Source: Isoetes taiwanensis
Lineage: Eukaryota; Streptophyta; Lycopodiopsida; Isoetales; Isoetaceae
Assembly (NCBI GenBank): GCA_021234155.1
Contig: JAJEKV010000072.1
Span: forward strand, 184,001-248,000
Reading direction: 5' to 3'
Length of the DNA: 64,000 nt
The notes beneath the pieces are model-generated. The model did not search any database. It was not told the DNA's origin and worked only from the letters and a program-made list of their open reading frames with translations. Positions within the stretch are counted from its first letter, which is position 1, and each line of letters opens with the position of its first letter. This document shows positions 48,311-60,030 of this stretch, in pieces. The translations under genes were made by a program, and so were the position numbers.

Positions 48311-49271
48311 TTTTGCAAACCCCGTGGATTGTTCATCTACATTCCTTAACGATGGTGTTTAGATAGATAGATGGTTAGGTAGATTTGTGGTAGTATTTAG
48401 ACAGATAGATAAATAAATAGTGCTTTTGTTGTCATACCACATGGCAACATCTTAAAGGGATATATAACAGTCCTCTAAATGTCCCACAAGAGACCTAAAC
48501 ATAAGACCTTATAATTGCTAACCCATAGGACTAGCCATCAAACCACCAGGAGTTGGTTTGGTCTCATTGGAATTCAACTCCATAACCAATAGATCTATTG
48601 CAATTGCTCAGTCACAGATCTTGAAATGGATTTCATTCTTTAGAACTAGATCCTAGATTTTATTTGTCTGCTTCCGTTGGTTTCACCGGGGTTCATCAGC
48701 TTGAAGCTCTCTAGCATCAGGACTCTATGCTCCTCCTTAGATAGTAGGTTTCCCAATGAATGCTTTGACCGTTTGTTGGAAATTATTGGCCTATGGTCAC
48801 ATTTGGACATCCAGATTAGGTTGGTCCTGAAGTAGAAAAGTTGTAGCAGAAACGCATGACATGAAGTGGCCGACGCTAGAAATACAAGCTCCGGACTGGG
48901 AGGAATTGGCAACGCCTGGCAGCAACTTACCAATGATGTTGGGCTCAAGGAGGCTGGAGCCATCCATCCATTTTGTTGTCTGTTTGTTGTTCTGAGGGAG
49001 CGCCATGCTGAGCAGCCAAGGATATGTGGAGGCCAATACGGTTATGTTTCCATGCTAAAGAGAGTTGCTAAGACTGTTAAATCTGGGCAGGGTATGCATA
49101 ATTGTGTCGATGAGAAGGGAAGGCCTTTTCGGAGCTTGTAGAAAGCAAACGCAGCCGCGCAAGAGGGAGGTCGAATTGCTTGCCTTTTACCGGAGCCATG
49201 AATTCTTTGCCTGGTAGTAACCACCTTTCCCTTGATTCCCATCGTATATTCCATCGCAGTAATTATATGGT

Positions 49272-50380
49272 TATATGGAAGTGCCTTCTGAAGAGTTGCA
49301 TCTCTCACCAAAGAGAACTGAATATAATTTGGTTGTTCTTACTGATGCTTGCAATTCTTGTGGTCCAAAGAGGAAGAGAGGCATGCCAAGAAAGGACAAT
49401 GGGATTGTAATTCGAGGGCAGAATGACAGGGATGAGCAAAAGAAGAAGAGGCAGTTCGAGGGGGATGAGAAGAAGAAATTTAAATAGGCAGAGAGAGAGA
49501 GAGAGAAAAAGCAGAGAGAAAGGAAGGAAGAGCGAGAGAGATTGAAGAAAGAGAGAGAAGAGAAGAAATGTCTGGAGAAAAAAGAGGAGGAGATGAGGAA
49601 GAGCATGCAGAGGGAGACGAAAACTAAACGTGCTAAATGTGAGTGTGAAGGTGACTGTCAGTGGCTTTGATATAGTGGAAGATCATTACGTAAGATCGTG
49701 CAGGTTCTTGGACTCAGATTGCTTGGCAGGCATGGTGGCAGTAGAACGGGGTTCAGAACTTGATGACCTGCACCTGCAGTATGTATTTCGAATTTCTGCA
49801 ACCACGCTAGCACCAAGGACGTCCGCTGCATCATTTATGGGTTGTCTGCTGGGGAATAGCCAATAGAGAAAGTGGGCAAAAGGCGGCGCAGGTTTTGGGA
49901 CGATGCTCTGGCATGCGAGGAGCTAGATAAGCGTGATGTAATGCTGGAAGAGGATGAAAAGAACATCGCTAATGACGATGATGCAGTTGACATCGTGGAT
50001 TACCCTGTCGATGAGGAGTATCATGAGGAGACACCTGCTTTTATTCCTCCCATAGATGGCAGCCAGCCTTGCTTCCAAGATTATATTGCTTTAGATATGC
50101 AAGCCGTGGCTTTCATATTGGATAGTATGAATTCTTAAATTGTTGGTTGTTGTTGACGTTTCATCTTGCTAATTGGCTGAATGTTCTGTTGCAAGCCGCA
50201 TGTCGATGGCGCGCCGGCCCAAGGATAGAGGGATGCCACTCATCCACCTCCATTCTCTACCTTTATTTCCTTGGATGTTGAACCTGCAGAGCGCCGCACA
50301 ATTGAAGAGGTGGCTCCTCTATTTGCAGCTCCATTTTTTTATGTTGAGTGGATGAAATCACAGACTTGGCGAATTGCGCA
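49272..50380 (+). pseudogene. Unidentified reading frame split by the tRNA-LTR retrotransposon, 5' part
   Basis: Seen in order: VVLTDACNSCGPKRKRGMPR, a long charged Glu/Lys/Arg helix (49,480-49,630), a stretch with GFDIVEDHYVRSCRFLDSD, the acidic KRRRRFWDDALACEELDKRD segment ending with a stop at 50,136, and EPAERRTIEEVAPLFAAPFF up to QTWRIA at the insertion point. Stops separate the parts. The last frame continues without a break at 60,857 after removal of the retrotransposon and one target copy. The family is unknown; it could be a host pseudogene or another transposon's ORF. Confidence 0.5.
50376..50380 (+). repeat. Target-site duplication, left copy (GCGCA)
   Basis: GCGCA directly precedes the 5' LTR, and GTGCA follows the 3' LTR at 60,852-60,856. 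Four of five bases agree. The duplication fits a 5 bp integrase stagger. Confidence 0.6.
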
Positions 50381-50557
50381 TGTTGGAATGTTGGAGTATG
50401 TGTAATGGGCACACATGAAGAATGACTCAGTGGAGGAGTGCCGAAAGCCCATCAAAGGGCCGGTAGCTCAGTGGTAGAGTACTTAGCTTGCAAGCAAGAG
50501 GTCCTGGGTTCGATCCCCAGCCTGTCCACCCAATCATAGGAGGCTCATTTCTCAACA
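50381..50557 (+). mobile_element. 5' LTR (177 bp) of the tRNA-LTR retrotransposon
   Basis: It starts TGTTGGAATG and ends TTTCTCAACA, with TG...CA ends. It matches the 3' LTR at 60,675-60,851 in length exactly and differs at three positions (50,426, 50,518, 50,524), about 1.7 percent. It contains a tRNA-like sequence at 50,457-50,528 in the sense orientation. There is no TATA box, so transcription could rest on the internal RNA polymerase III promoter. Confidence 0.9.
50457..50528 (+). tRNA. tRNA-Ala(TGC)-like sequence within the 5' LTR
   Basis: 72 bases fold as a tRNA cloverleaf: acceptor GGGCCGG/CCTGTCC with a G3-U70 wobble and one C-U mismatch, D arm GCTC/GAGT, anticodon loop CTTGCAA with anticodon TGC, and T arm CTGGG TTCGATC CCCAG with five pairs. 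The anticodon stem is weak (three of five pairs). The A box TAGCTCAGTGG and B box GGTTCGATCCC match the consensus. G3-U70 is the identity element for alanine. The stem defects suggest a tRNA-derived promoter and not a translating tRNA. Confidence 0.7.
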
Positions 50558-50558
50558 T

Positions 50559-50570
50559 TGGTATCAGAGC
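50559..50570 (+). promoter_or_regulatory. Primer-binding site for initiator Met tRNA
   Basis: TGGTATCAGAGC, complementary to the 3' end of plant initiator-Met tRNA, begins one base after the LTR. It is the usual minus-strand primer site of plant copia elements. The primer is thus a different tRNA from the one encoded in the LTR. Confidence 0.85.
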
Positions 50571-50593
50571 TAACTAGTTCCTGCCCTGTGATA

Positions 50594-51775
50594 ATGACAA
50601 CCAGATTCGGGGCAAATCTATTAAACTCTATTGAAGTCTTTAAAGGAGATGGAGGATTTCAAATCTGGAAGGTGGGTATTAGAGGTGTGCTGGAGTTTGA
50701 AAAGTTGTGGTATTTGTTTGATGGTAGTCCAGTAAGCGGTGCAACTAGCTCAGGTAATTCAACTGCTGCTAGTAGTGGTAATGCTCAATCTGGTGCAGGG
50801 GGAACTTCAGGTGAAGGTGTGTCTACTGCAAGGGCAACTTCTCTGAGTTCTGGAGCAGAAGATGAAGCTAAGATTATGGAGGCCCAGGCCATAATCATGT
50901 GTAAGGTAGGCACTGCTTTAAAACTGAAGCTTCGAGGCATGAAGCCTAAGGAAATGTGGGATTATTTGATAAAGCACTATGAACAAAAAAGTTCTTCACA
51001 AATAGATGTGCTAGAAAAACAGTTAAGGAAGATGAAATTGTTTGAGAAGGATAACCTGACTGACTTTTTGGAGAGATTTGATTCCATTATTGCAGATCTT
51101 GAGGGAGCTGGAAATATCTTGAATGAACAGTATCAAATACTTGCTTTGGCAAGAGCAATATCTCATAATAGTCACTTGGCAACTTTACTCAGAAATGTAG
51201 CCACTTCCAAGGAGCATGCTATCAGAATGATACGCACAGAGTTTGAACAGTCTACTATTACACAGGAGGAAGCTGATCAATCCTCAGAGGTCTTGTATAC
51301 AGGTAAGACTAAAAGAGGTGGTTTTGTAAGAAGGAAAGTAGGACCTTGTTATGCATGCAATCAATTTGGTCACCTAAAGAGTGAATGTCCAAACAATAGT
51401 GAGAAGGAATTTAGATGTTTCAATTGTGAAGGCAAAGGGCATTTTGCTTTTGATTGCCCAAGTCCTAAAAAGGGAAGAGGTCGAGGGGGATTCTCTGAAA
51501 CTTATAGAGGTGGCAGAGGCAGGGGAAAATTCAAAGGAGGCTCAAGTATTAATGTGGTAGAAAAGCAAGATAGTAGTGAAGGTGAACTTGAGAATGATAC
51601 CTTGGAGGTAAGGAAGAATTTAGCTTGTAATGTTTCAGAGTTTCCAAGGAAAAGCAATAAACAATTTGTTGTTATAGATTCAGGAGCAGAAAAAAGTGTG
51701 ATGTGTGACTTGCATATGCTTAAGGATTGGGAAAAGAAGGAAGGACATGTGCAACTTGGTGATGGGGGGGTTTGA
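50594..51775 (+). pseudogene. Copia gag and protease
   Basis: The frame from the ATG at 50,594 (MTTRFGANLLNSIEVFKGDG) holds the gag capsid region of the UBN2/DUF4219 type, a Ser/Gly-rich insert at about residues 45-85, two CCHC zinc knuckles (CYACNQFGHLKSEC at 252 and CFNCEGKGHFAFDC at 275), an Arg/Gly-rich linker and the aspartic protease site IDSGA at 362. It binds and packages element RNA and cleaves the polyprotein. The frame fails in a run of seven G at about 51,765; the continuation (LRDVLCVP) is in another frame, then shifts again at about 51,865 (VRNLISVCRLVDLGYKI). I chose 50,594 because the codons before it fall in the primer-binding site. Confidence 0.85.
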
Positions 51776-52059
51776 AGAAAATAGAAGATCTGGGAGTTTT
51801 AGAGTTGTTTGACTTAAATGGCAAAAAAGTAAAATTGAGAGATGTTTTGTGTGTGCCCAGATCTTGTTAGAAATCTCATATCCGTATGCCGCCTTGTGGA
51901 TTTGGGATATAAAATCTTGTTTGAACAGATCCGTTGTAAAGTATTTCTTAATGGTGAATTAAAATTTATTGGCAAAAGAGTTGGTAATCTCTTTGATTGG
52001 ATATGGAGCATCTTCATGAAATTAACCTTGTGGAATATTCAGGATGTGAAAATATGGCA

Positions 52060-53224
52060 TAACAGATTATGTCATGTAAATCTTTGCAACAATTAAAAGA
52101 CTTGGAGAAAAGGGATTAATATCCGCCAAGGTACAAAATGAAAAGTTCTTATGTGGGGGTCGTCAACTTGGAAAAGCAATCAAGATTGCCATTTAAAAGG
52201 TCACACAAAAGAGCAAAGGGCATTTTGGATTTGGTGCACATGATTTATGTGGTCCTATAAATGTTACTAGTTTGAGTGGGCATAGATATTTCATGAGCTT
52301 TATTGATGATTTCATTGAGAAAAACCAAGTGTTATATTTTGAAAACAAAAGACCAAGCTTGTGATGCTTTGAAGTTATTTCTTCGCTGAAACCGAAGCTA
52401 GAAACCGGAAGGAAGATAAAGTGCATAAGGTCGGAGACAGAGGAGGTGAATATATCTCTCGATGAATTTAAAGCTTTTTTGTGCAAACAGGGGGATCGGG
52501 GAGGCAATTGACATGCGTGAGATACTCACCACAACAAAATGGAGTTGAAAAAGGAAAAATAGAACATTGCTTGATCTTTGTGAGGTCCATGTTGAAGTAC
52601 TCTGGCTTACCAAATTATTTATGGGATGAAGCTGTGAAGACGGCTGTCTACATTCAAAACTTATTACCTTCATCAAGTATTAAAGGTGCAATTCCAGAAA
52701 TGCTTTGGTCTGGTAAGTCACCTTCTTATGATAGATTAAAAGCATATGGGTGTTTATGCTTTGTACATGTGCCTGAAGAACTAAGGAAAAAGTTGGATGA
52801 TAGAGCATACATATCTTATCTAGTAGGGTATGATTCTAACTTGAAAGCATTCAGATTATATGATCCCGCTAGAAAGAAAATTATAGTGAGTAGAGATGTG
52901 GTCTTCAATGAAAATGAATTTTATAAGAAAATTCCCAAGATAAATACTGAAGATCCATGTGAAAGTGAAAGGAAAGATAGTATTGAAGAAGCAAATCAGT
53001 CAATAAGTGAAGAGGAGAAAACTCAAGGATTGAAGCAGGTAGATTTCAGTGACTCTGATAATGAGTCAGAAATGATTCCAAGTAATGTTGTTGAGCCAGA
53101 AGTGGAATCAAGTGCTGAGCAAGAGATTGAACACCAAGAGGCAGAGGGTGATAAAACTGATAGACCAAAAAAAAAAACCTGCATCGAACGAAGCTCAAAT
53201 GTTGGCAGAAGAAGCAAAACATAA
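52060..53224 (+). pseudogene. Copia integrase (degenerate)
   Basis: The zinc-binding start is seen as IWHNRLCHVN at 52,056-52,090. The core is broken by several frameshifts and stops (52,100-52,480). From 52,481 an open frame contains YSPQQNGVEKGKIE (normally the TPQQNGVAERKNR-type block with the catalytic Glu), YLWDEAVKTAVYIQN, RLKAYGCLCFVHVPEE, YLVGYDSNLKAFRLYDP and an acidic linker up to about 53,224. It then continues in the next frame to the RT start. The integrase is not functional. Confidence 0.8.
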
Positions 53225-53430
53225 TTTAGAGTCTCATGGTAGAACTGAACTTGGGAAAAGTAAAAGACTTAGATCTCAGGTAGGAGAAATTAATACTGTA
53301 TTTGACATTTTGATACTTGAAACAGACAAGATTCCACAAAATTATATGGAGGCAGTTCAAGATATGAATGGAAAGAACTGGAAATGTGCTATGGAAGAAG
53401 AAATGAGAGCATTCAAAAGGAAGGAAGGAA

Positions 53431-53612
53431 AAATTTTTAACGTCCACGGAACCCAATCGGGTTATGGGACCAAGTACATAAGGGACCGAAGTCCTGGACC
53501 GAAGTCCAAACAAGAACATGGGCCGAAGCCCTTAAACCAAAGCACAACGTGAGCTAGAACACAACCATCATAACCCGGATTAAAAACCACCTGGGAAAAA
53601 ACCGTTGCCAGG
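53431..53612 (-). mobile_element. ATTCT-family retroelement copy in the copia RT
   Basis: On the minus strand: CCTGGCAACGG, TTTTTTCCC, TTTTTAATCCGGG, TTGGTCCCATAACCCGATTG and CCGTGGACGTTAAAAA. It interrupts the copia between RAFKRKEG and DYTVVDIPSDKN, where a continuous RT N-terminus is expected. The tail repeats are not preserved and no clear target duplication was found. It includes a GGGCTTCGGCCC hairpin absent from other copies. Confidence 0.65.
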
Positions 53613-53614
53613 AT

Positions 53615-54111
53615 GACTATACAGTAGTAGATATTCCTTCTGATAAGAATATAGTTGGAAGTAAGTGGATCTATAGAATAAAACCAGGAGTAGAAAAAAA
53701 TACTAAGAAATTCAAAGCCAGACTTGTTGCACAGGGCTTTACACAGAAAAAAGGGGAAGATTTTGATGAAACATTCTCACCATTGGTAAAGATAAATAGT
53801 TTGAGAATGTTATTAGCTATTGCTAATGCTTGTGACCTTGAAATCCATCATATGGATGTAAGTACAGCATTCTTAAATGCTAAATTAGAGGAGGAAATTT
53901 ATTTAAGACCTGCACCTGGGTTTGAAGAGGACAAAGGAAAAATTTGGAAGTTGAATAGAGCAGTCTATGGTCTTAAACAGTCTCCTAGGGAATGGTATAA
54001 ATGTATGGATGGATATCTTGTAGAACAAGGTTTTGAGAAGCTCAATTATGATGGTAATATCTATAGGTTCAAAATGGGAGATGCCTGGTGCATTATTGCT
54101 TTATATGTTGA
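53615..54111 (+). pseudogene. Copia reverse transcriptase, 5' part to the YVD codon
   Basis: The frame is open from DYTVVDIPSDKNIVGSKW through FTQKKGEDFDETFSPLVK, HHMDVSTAFLNAKLEEEIYL (first catalytic Asp in D-V-S-T-A-F-L), LNRAVYGLKQSPREWY and ALYVD. It ends within the second Asp codon region because a Helitron is inserted after base A of GAT at 54,111. The match to the Ty1/copia RT order is complete up to this point. Confidence 0.9.
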
Positions 54112-54349
54112 CTAGAAAAAGTGCCCAGCGTTGCTGGGCTTTTTGTCGGGCATAAGCTCAAAATTTAATAAAATATGAATAGTTTTTACAAAGTCTATGT
54201 TCTGATGATGTCGGGTAGGAGAGATATGTCATTCACAACATTGAGCTTTAGTTGGGAAGATGTAATTGAACATGGACTACTTAGTGCTGGTGTTTGAAAA
54301 GGATGTTGCAGGTTTTTTGATAGTAATACGCTTGCTGCTCTCTTTGTTT

Positions 54350-54413
54350 GGATCACATAGGCCAATTGGTCTCCGTGGACGATAAAAATACATTTTATTC
54401 TATTCTATTCTTA
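54350..54413 (+). mobile_element. ATTCT-tailed retroelement tail inside the Helitron
   Basis: It reads CACATAGGCCAATTGGTCTC, CGTGGACGATAAAAATAC and then ATTCT-type repeats. Only the last 60 bases of the family are present. Confidence 0.65.
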
Positions 54414-54486
54414 ATAGACTTAGCAATGCATGAGGAAACTTGTAACTTAATGCATTTTTAGTTATATTCGTCATTTCTAGTACTAT

Positions 54487-54517
<31 letters not shown>

Positions 54518-56028
54518 TATTTTAACGTCACACCACTAGGCAGCATCCAACTGGACAACGTAACATATAAATTTGGTACAATATTAATATTCCACAATTC
54601 TTACAATCCTCATAGCTAAGGATTATTGTTATATGGCTAGGGAACTTGCATGAAAAATGAACTAATGTATGAAGTAGTCGTCATATATCCACATGAACAT
54701 AGTCATCTACAACTCCACTAATGGAAAAAGGTTTGCCATTATCATCATCTAGCTATAGATATTTTCTAAATTATTCATGCATATATTGGTCCACACTATA
54801 CTCCTCTTTGTCAAGAAATCTAGGCAACACCTTGGGAGGACCTAAAACTTCATTGTCTTCTCTAATTTCTTGCCTCTCATGTGTCAAGCATCTCCCACTA
54901 TAAGCTAGTCGACATTTGATTGATATAAATTCGTTATTGTATGAACAATGGTTTCAAAGAGCTCATGCCATTTTGTCACTCATGGTAAGGAAAAAAACAC
55001 TCATAGGAGAGAAAAACAAGCATATCGTGCAATTTCACACTCGGTTTGCTTTACAACCTCCAAAAATACTAAGCCAATTATTGAAATTACTGAACATAAT
55101 TAGTAATGTCCAGAATGGGATGATTTCTTACTGTGCTTGAGGTTTATGCTCAAAATCCTTGGATAGGCTCTAAACATGATATGACTATATCTGTATATTA
55201 AGATATCAAAGGCATATATAATATCTTTCGATTAAGCTGTCAACTTCGCATGAGCGAACGCTATATATACAGTTGCATCGAGACCAATCCAATTGGTTTT
55301 GTTACTTTTATTGTGTTTAAGTAAGGAATTTGAAGCATAAACATTCCATGAAAATACATTGGGCCATTCAAGAGTTGGTTTTTATCATATACACATTGGA
55401 AAAAAATAATACAATGATTCTTCATACTTTTAACCTTTCTGCCTTTTCTCCAAAGTAATCCATCTAGATTTGGCATTTTTGGTCTTCCAATAATAAAAAC
55501 AAAAGATATCAAATGATTTTTCCTCTGCTTAAGCAATGAGAATTTGCTTGAACTGTTCTAGCTTAGATGTTATACTTTACACCCTTTCTACATAAGCTTC
55601 AAGATAACAAATTGGAACCCACTTTCACGCAAAACATGGTGAGATTCTACATTGTTTATAATAAAAAGGTTATAGAGACATCTCCATAGCTTACACTTGA
55701 TAGATTTGGCATCCATGTTTCTTGTATAAATGGCCAACTCTTGAAATGTCAGTCCAAACTTCACAAACTCGCTGCCAACCTGTAAAAGTTATTATTAACC
55801 TAAAATTTTGGACTCATCCCCTGAATCAATCTCGGTTAAAAGGGCTTGAAGTAATGATATTTAATTCTATGAAACTCTGCTACAATACTTAAAGACTTCC
55901 AAAAATGTAAATGGGGCTAATCATATGCAAGCAAGAAATCGCTTCTATGCATGTTTCAATAATGAAAAGCTTTTGCACAATACTTCACCTACCATATGGC
56001 ACCAAAGTGAAAAAAAAGAACATATAAA

Positions 56029-56110
56029 CTATGGGTATATTTCCAAGTGTGTTAGTGAAAAATGGAAGAACATATAAACTACTGATATATTTCCAAGTGT
56101 GTTCGAATCC
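56029..56110. repeat. Two-copy tandem repeat in the Helitron
   Basis: GAACATATAAACTA followed by a TATATTTCCAAGTGTGTT block occurs twice with small changes. Confidence 0.6.
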
Positions 56111-58279
56111 ATAGTCACAATAGATGCCATCAGAAATGCACTTATTTTACTGCATTTTGTTGTAGGACTAAGTTTCGCTGCTCGTTCTGTTGGCAGTCCT
56201 AGTGCATTTTCAGCTTCAATGCCATATAAAATATCATTGTGCATATTGCAAGCACAAATGTTGCTAGGTTATGTGTAGTCATAATAAGAAACACTGTCAC
56301 TGGCATAGACAATGGAAGTGTTTGGCAGGTGGAAATTTGCATTGTAAGAAGCAAATGAGGAAGAGTCAAGGGGATTCAACCTAAAACTTTATCTCAAAAA
56401 TAGGTCTCAGCAAACCATGAGACCATTTATGACATAGTAAGGATCGGGATTTTAAAATGGTAAAGGAATTTTGAACTTCCAAAACTGTAATGGAATTATG
56501 AACTTACAGCACAACACTTTGTGGCACCAGTGAACGTTGTAAGACAAGGGATGAGCAAAAATAATGCCAAGTGCATCACTCTCCTTTGTAGTCTTGCACC
56601 TACATTCTGCAAGTCCTCCATCCTCATATTAAATCCTAATATTCAAATCCATATTTGCCACCTTAAAAAATGGTCCACTGCATCAAAAGAACTGCCATTT
56701 AAGAAACGAGCATTTACATTTGTACACAGAAACTTGGACTGAGAAACTAAAAGAGCCACAAAACGCACAGGAAAACCATCTCCATTCCAAAAAAAAACAG
56801 CCTATTAAACATTTTTTATGGAACGACACATAATCAACGGTCTTGGCCTTTTGACCGCAATAGAAGAATATATATTCCGAAGGATTTCTCTCCTTTAAAT
56901 GATTGAACATATGCACATGGCACAAAACCAGCCAATCAGGAAATCAGGTCTGCTGATATAGTATCTAGAAGATAGCCAAAGGTGGAATCAGCTTTCTACA
57001 CAATATAATCAGTATTTTAACATGTGCACAGCTTACATTGATGACATAAAGAATTGCGGAATGTATGCTTTAAATAGTAGTACTTTCTTCTTTATTAAGT
57101 ATCTTCATTTGACCTGTTACCTTCATTTAAGTAGTTTAGCAGACTATACGTTTAGATATTATTACTTCTCTTCTATTTAACTTCGTTACTTACCTCTATT
57201 TGAGCTGCATCTGTGCTTACAATAAAACCATCTGCATCCGAAACTTCCTTGTCCTCCTTTTCGAGATACCCTCAAACCAAATCATATGCTTCAGTCCATC
57301 TAATCCAACAATGCCCAAATGCTTTCCTGCTTCTGTCATGCCAAATGTTTAAGGGGCTATACACAATGATTCCATTCCAACACATAGCAATGGAGATTTC
57401 ATTTCAGCACATAAGCAACCGTGTCTAGAGGCAAAGTCTTTGGGATTTTAATGCAAAATTGTAAAGAAGCAAAACCATGCATTTGACCATGAGATCATAT
57501 GAAGAAGAGAGCACGCTTTTTTCTTGAAGCCAAAGTGAAAAACGAATTTAGTTTTGTGGCTGCCCTAGAAACGATGGATCTGTGAACAATCCACAAATAA
57601 CTCTGCCATAGATGTTCCTCAACAAATGAATCGTTGCCAAATACCTGCTTGCCAACATCGATTCTTATCTTCATCTGTCTGCTGAAGAAGAGAGTTCCAT
57701 GTTATGATTAAAGAAAGGATCATACCACGAGATCGTTTCCTACCGATGGAGTGCTAAGCATATACTTCAATAAATCCAACTGGTGCAAAACATGTTTTCA
57801 AGGGAACACATGCCCTGCTCCTGATTTGGAGCCTTGTCTACTATCTCTGCAAACAATCCGTTTCAAGCTTCAAACTCTGGCAATGGAAAATAAAATGATG
57901 GACATAAAAGAAGGAGATTTGCTGAAGTACTGTTTTATGTTGTCTGACACAATCTACAAGCTGCTTGTAACCATATTCCAGAGCTGCACCTTATAAACAA
58001 ATGCAAAGATAACAAGTCAAAAGCTTCAAAGTGCAATATTGCTAATCATTTGCATGCAATTGATCTAAGATTGCTTGTACCGGACATATCGGGCTAGAAA
58101 TTCAAGCTTTTGGCGGGATCATTACATGTCAATAATCATTAACTAAAGCATTGTTCTGAGTAGCGTAAAACATTACAGAGCTAGATACACTAGGGCACCC
58201 CTTTCGCACAAACATTCCATCCTAATTTTCCCATGCCTGTATGATGTTCTGACCTTGATGGCAGTGGCTTTTTCTGCAA

Positions 58280-58534
58280 CTAAAACCCGCACCATATCCT
58301 TGCTCCATACAGCCTGCTTCTTGAATTCTTAAGCGCGCAACCGAGAACCATCTTTGCAGCGTAATCTAGTGATCCAAACGTTTGATAGAATTCATTCCCC
58401 ATTGTCACTCTAATGACATCTCTTTGCAATGTCTTTTCCTCGGGAGTTCTGCTTCCAGATCCCATTTCCACGTCTCTGCTATAGACATGGTAAAGATCAA
58501 CCGACACAAATAACTCCATGTTCAGAAGACCCAA
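58280..58534 (-). CDS. Hypothetical ORF carried in the Helitron
   Basis: The 84-codon frame (MELFVSVDLYHVYSRDVEMG ... FGSLDYAAKMVLGCALKN) has balanced codon use and no low-complexity stretch, so it may be a captured host exon, as Helitrons often carry. No homology is recognised and it stops without a splice donor in frame. A second protein-like stretch lies at 58,686-58,976 on the same strand. Confidence 0.3.
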   Translation of the reverse strand: MGLLNMELFVSVDLYHVYSRDVEMGSGSRTPEEKTLQRDVIRVTMGNEFYQTFGSLDYAAKMVLGCALKNSRSRLYGARIWCGF

Positions 58535-59041
58535 ATTCAGAAAACTCTAGACTGAAATTCTTAGGCTTTTAAGAACACTCCAGAACAGATCAACTGGCTA
58601 TGGCTATGCAGGTTTGCAGAATGCGTCAGGTTCAAAGATTGTTCCGGTCCCCTAAAACCAGTGCAAAATAAGCAGATATTTTAACCTAGAATAGAAATAG
58701 AGATTTTAGCCTAGAATAGAGACAAAGAAGGATTAGCAGCAGAGAAATTGAAACGGCTCTGAAGTGCCAACCGAAATGCAATTGCACTGCATAGTGAAGG
58801 CCGAACATTCTTACCACAACTATTTTTAGTCGACAAAATCCAGGTTTGAGGATGCATACTTGGTTCATCTGCAATCCGGCCGGAATAGAAATAGTGCAAG
58901 GCGACAACGATTCCTCAATAACCGCAATCAAAACAATTTTAAAGGATTTCAGCCGTAGATTTAATCTAATGGGCAAGATTGCGCACAGACTATCATAAAA
59001 CGCCTTTATTATTATATATATATAGAATATAGATAGATAGA

Positions 59042-60030
59042 TGACAATATTATGATATCAAAGGGAACTCAAGTACTAAATCATTGCAAAGATATCTTAA
59101 AGAAACGATTCCAAATGAGTGATCTTGGAGAATTAAAGAGGTTTCTGGGCATAGATGTTTACAGGGACAGAAATCACAAGATATTAGCTTTGAGTCAACA
59201 AGGGCATATTCAAAACATGTTGAAGAAATTTCATATGGAAGATTGCAATATGGCATATACTCCTATAGTTCCGGGTCCTGCACTTTACAGATATGAGCCC
59301 AAAGACGTAAAGCGTAAAAGCAAACAAATGGAGAAAATACCTTACGTAAATTTGATTGGTTGTTTGTCCTATGTAGCCAATTGTACTAGGCGACATTGCA
59401 TTTTGCGTTAATATTCTCAAGAGGGTACAATGACAAGGCTGGTAAAGGACACGGAATGCAAAAAAAAGGATTCTCAAATACTTGAAAGGTACAATGCATT
59501 TTGGTATAGTATTTAATGGAACCAACTTGCAAATTGTGGGCTTATTGTGATCTTGATTGGGGAGGAGATTTAGATAAACGAAAATCAACTTCAGGGTATG
59601 TTATTTTATTAGGTGGAGCCCCAGTTGCTTGGAAGTGCAAGAAGCAAAGCAGCATTGCTTTATCTAGTCTTGAAGGTTTGAGTACAACTCAAAGAGCCCC
59701 TCGCTGACTAAGGAACTTATTTGGGAAAGAAGGCTTATGGCAGAATTTGGGTTTGCTCAAAGAGGACCAACAATCATTTATTGTGATAATACTAGTTGTA
59801 TTGCTATGACAAAAAACCCAATTCTGCATGAAAGATCAAAACATATTGATATGGAGGTTCATTTTATCAGGGATATGGTAAAGAAGGATCAGGTGCATTT
59901 AACTTATGTTAGTTCACAAGATCAACGAGCAGATATACTTACAAAAGCCTTACCATTGTCCAGATTTGTGGAATTAAGAAGTTTGCTACACTGTGACAAC
60001 AGGGAATATCACATGAAGGGGGAATGTTAA
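59042..60030 (+). pseudogene. Copia RT 3' part and RNase H
   Basis: It continues directly from the YVD codon: DNIMISKGTQVLNHCKDILK, MSDLGELKRFLGIDVYRD (the copia L-G-x-L-x-x-F-L-G-I block), then YVNLIGCLSYVANCTR. After a frame break at 59,410 RNase H follows: AYCDLDWGGDLDKRKSTSGY, WKCKKQSSIALSSLE, and from 59,737 YCDNTSCIAMTKNPILHERS, KHIDMEVHFIRDMV and ADILTKALP. The stop lies at 60,028-60,030, overlapping the polypurine tract, as is usual in copia. Confidence 0.85.
60015..60023 (+). promoter_or_regulatory. First polypurine tract (PPT1)
   Basis: AAGGGGGAA directly before TGTTAAAATT. It overlaps the end of the copia RNase H frame. In a normal element the 3' LTR starts here. Confidence 0.7.

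Larger units (their letters stand above)
54112..59041 (-). mobile_element. Helitron, 4,930 bp, inserted in the copia RT catalytic motif
   Basis: On the minus strand it starts TCTATCTATC (59,041), ends in hairpin GCCCAGC AAC GCTGGGC (54,123-54,139), seven bases, then CTAG (54,112-54,115), and stands between host A and T. Removing it restores GTT GAT GAC AAT, that is V-D-D-N of the RT site, with no duplicated target, exactly as Helitrons insert. I find no Rep or helicase motif, so it is non-autonomous. It carries a (TAGA)n run at 54,488-54,521, a retroelement tail at 54,350 and a few protein-like ORFs. Confidence 0.85.

Noticed and set aside
49480-49640. Glu/Lys/Arg-rich ORF as a coiled-coil gene of its own
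   Set aside because: It is a GA-rich low-complexity stretch inside a frame already broken by stops; its opposite strand gives an equally long Ser/Phe/Leu ORF.
50457-50528. Ordinary functional nuclear tRNA-Ala gene
   Set aside because: It is repeated at the same position in the other LTR, has an incomplete anticodon stem and an acceptor mismatch, and lacks a Pol III T-run directly behind it.
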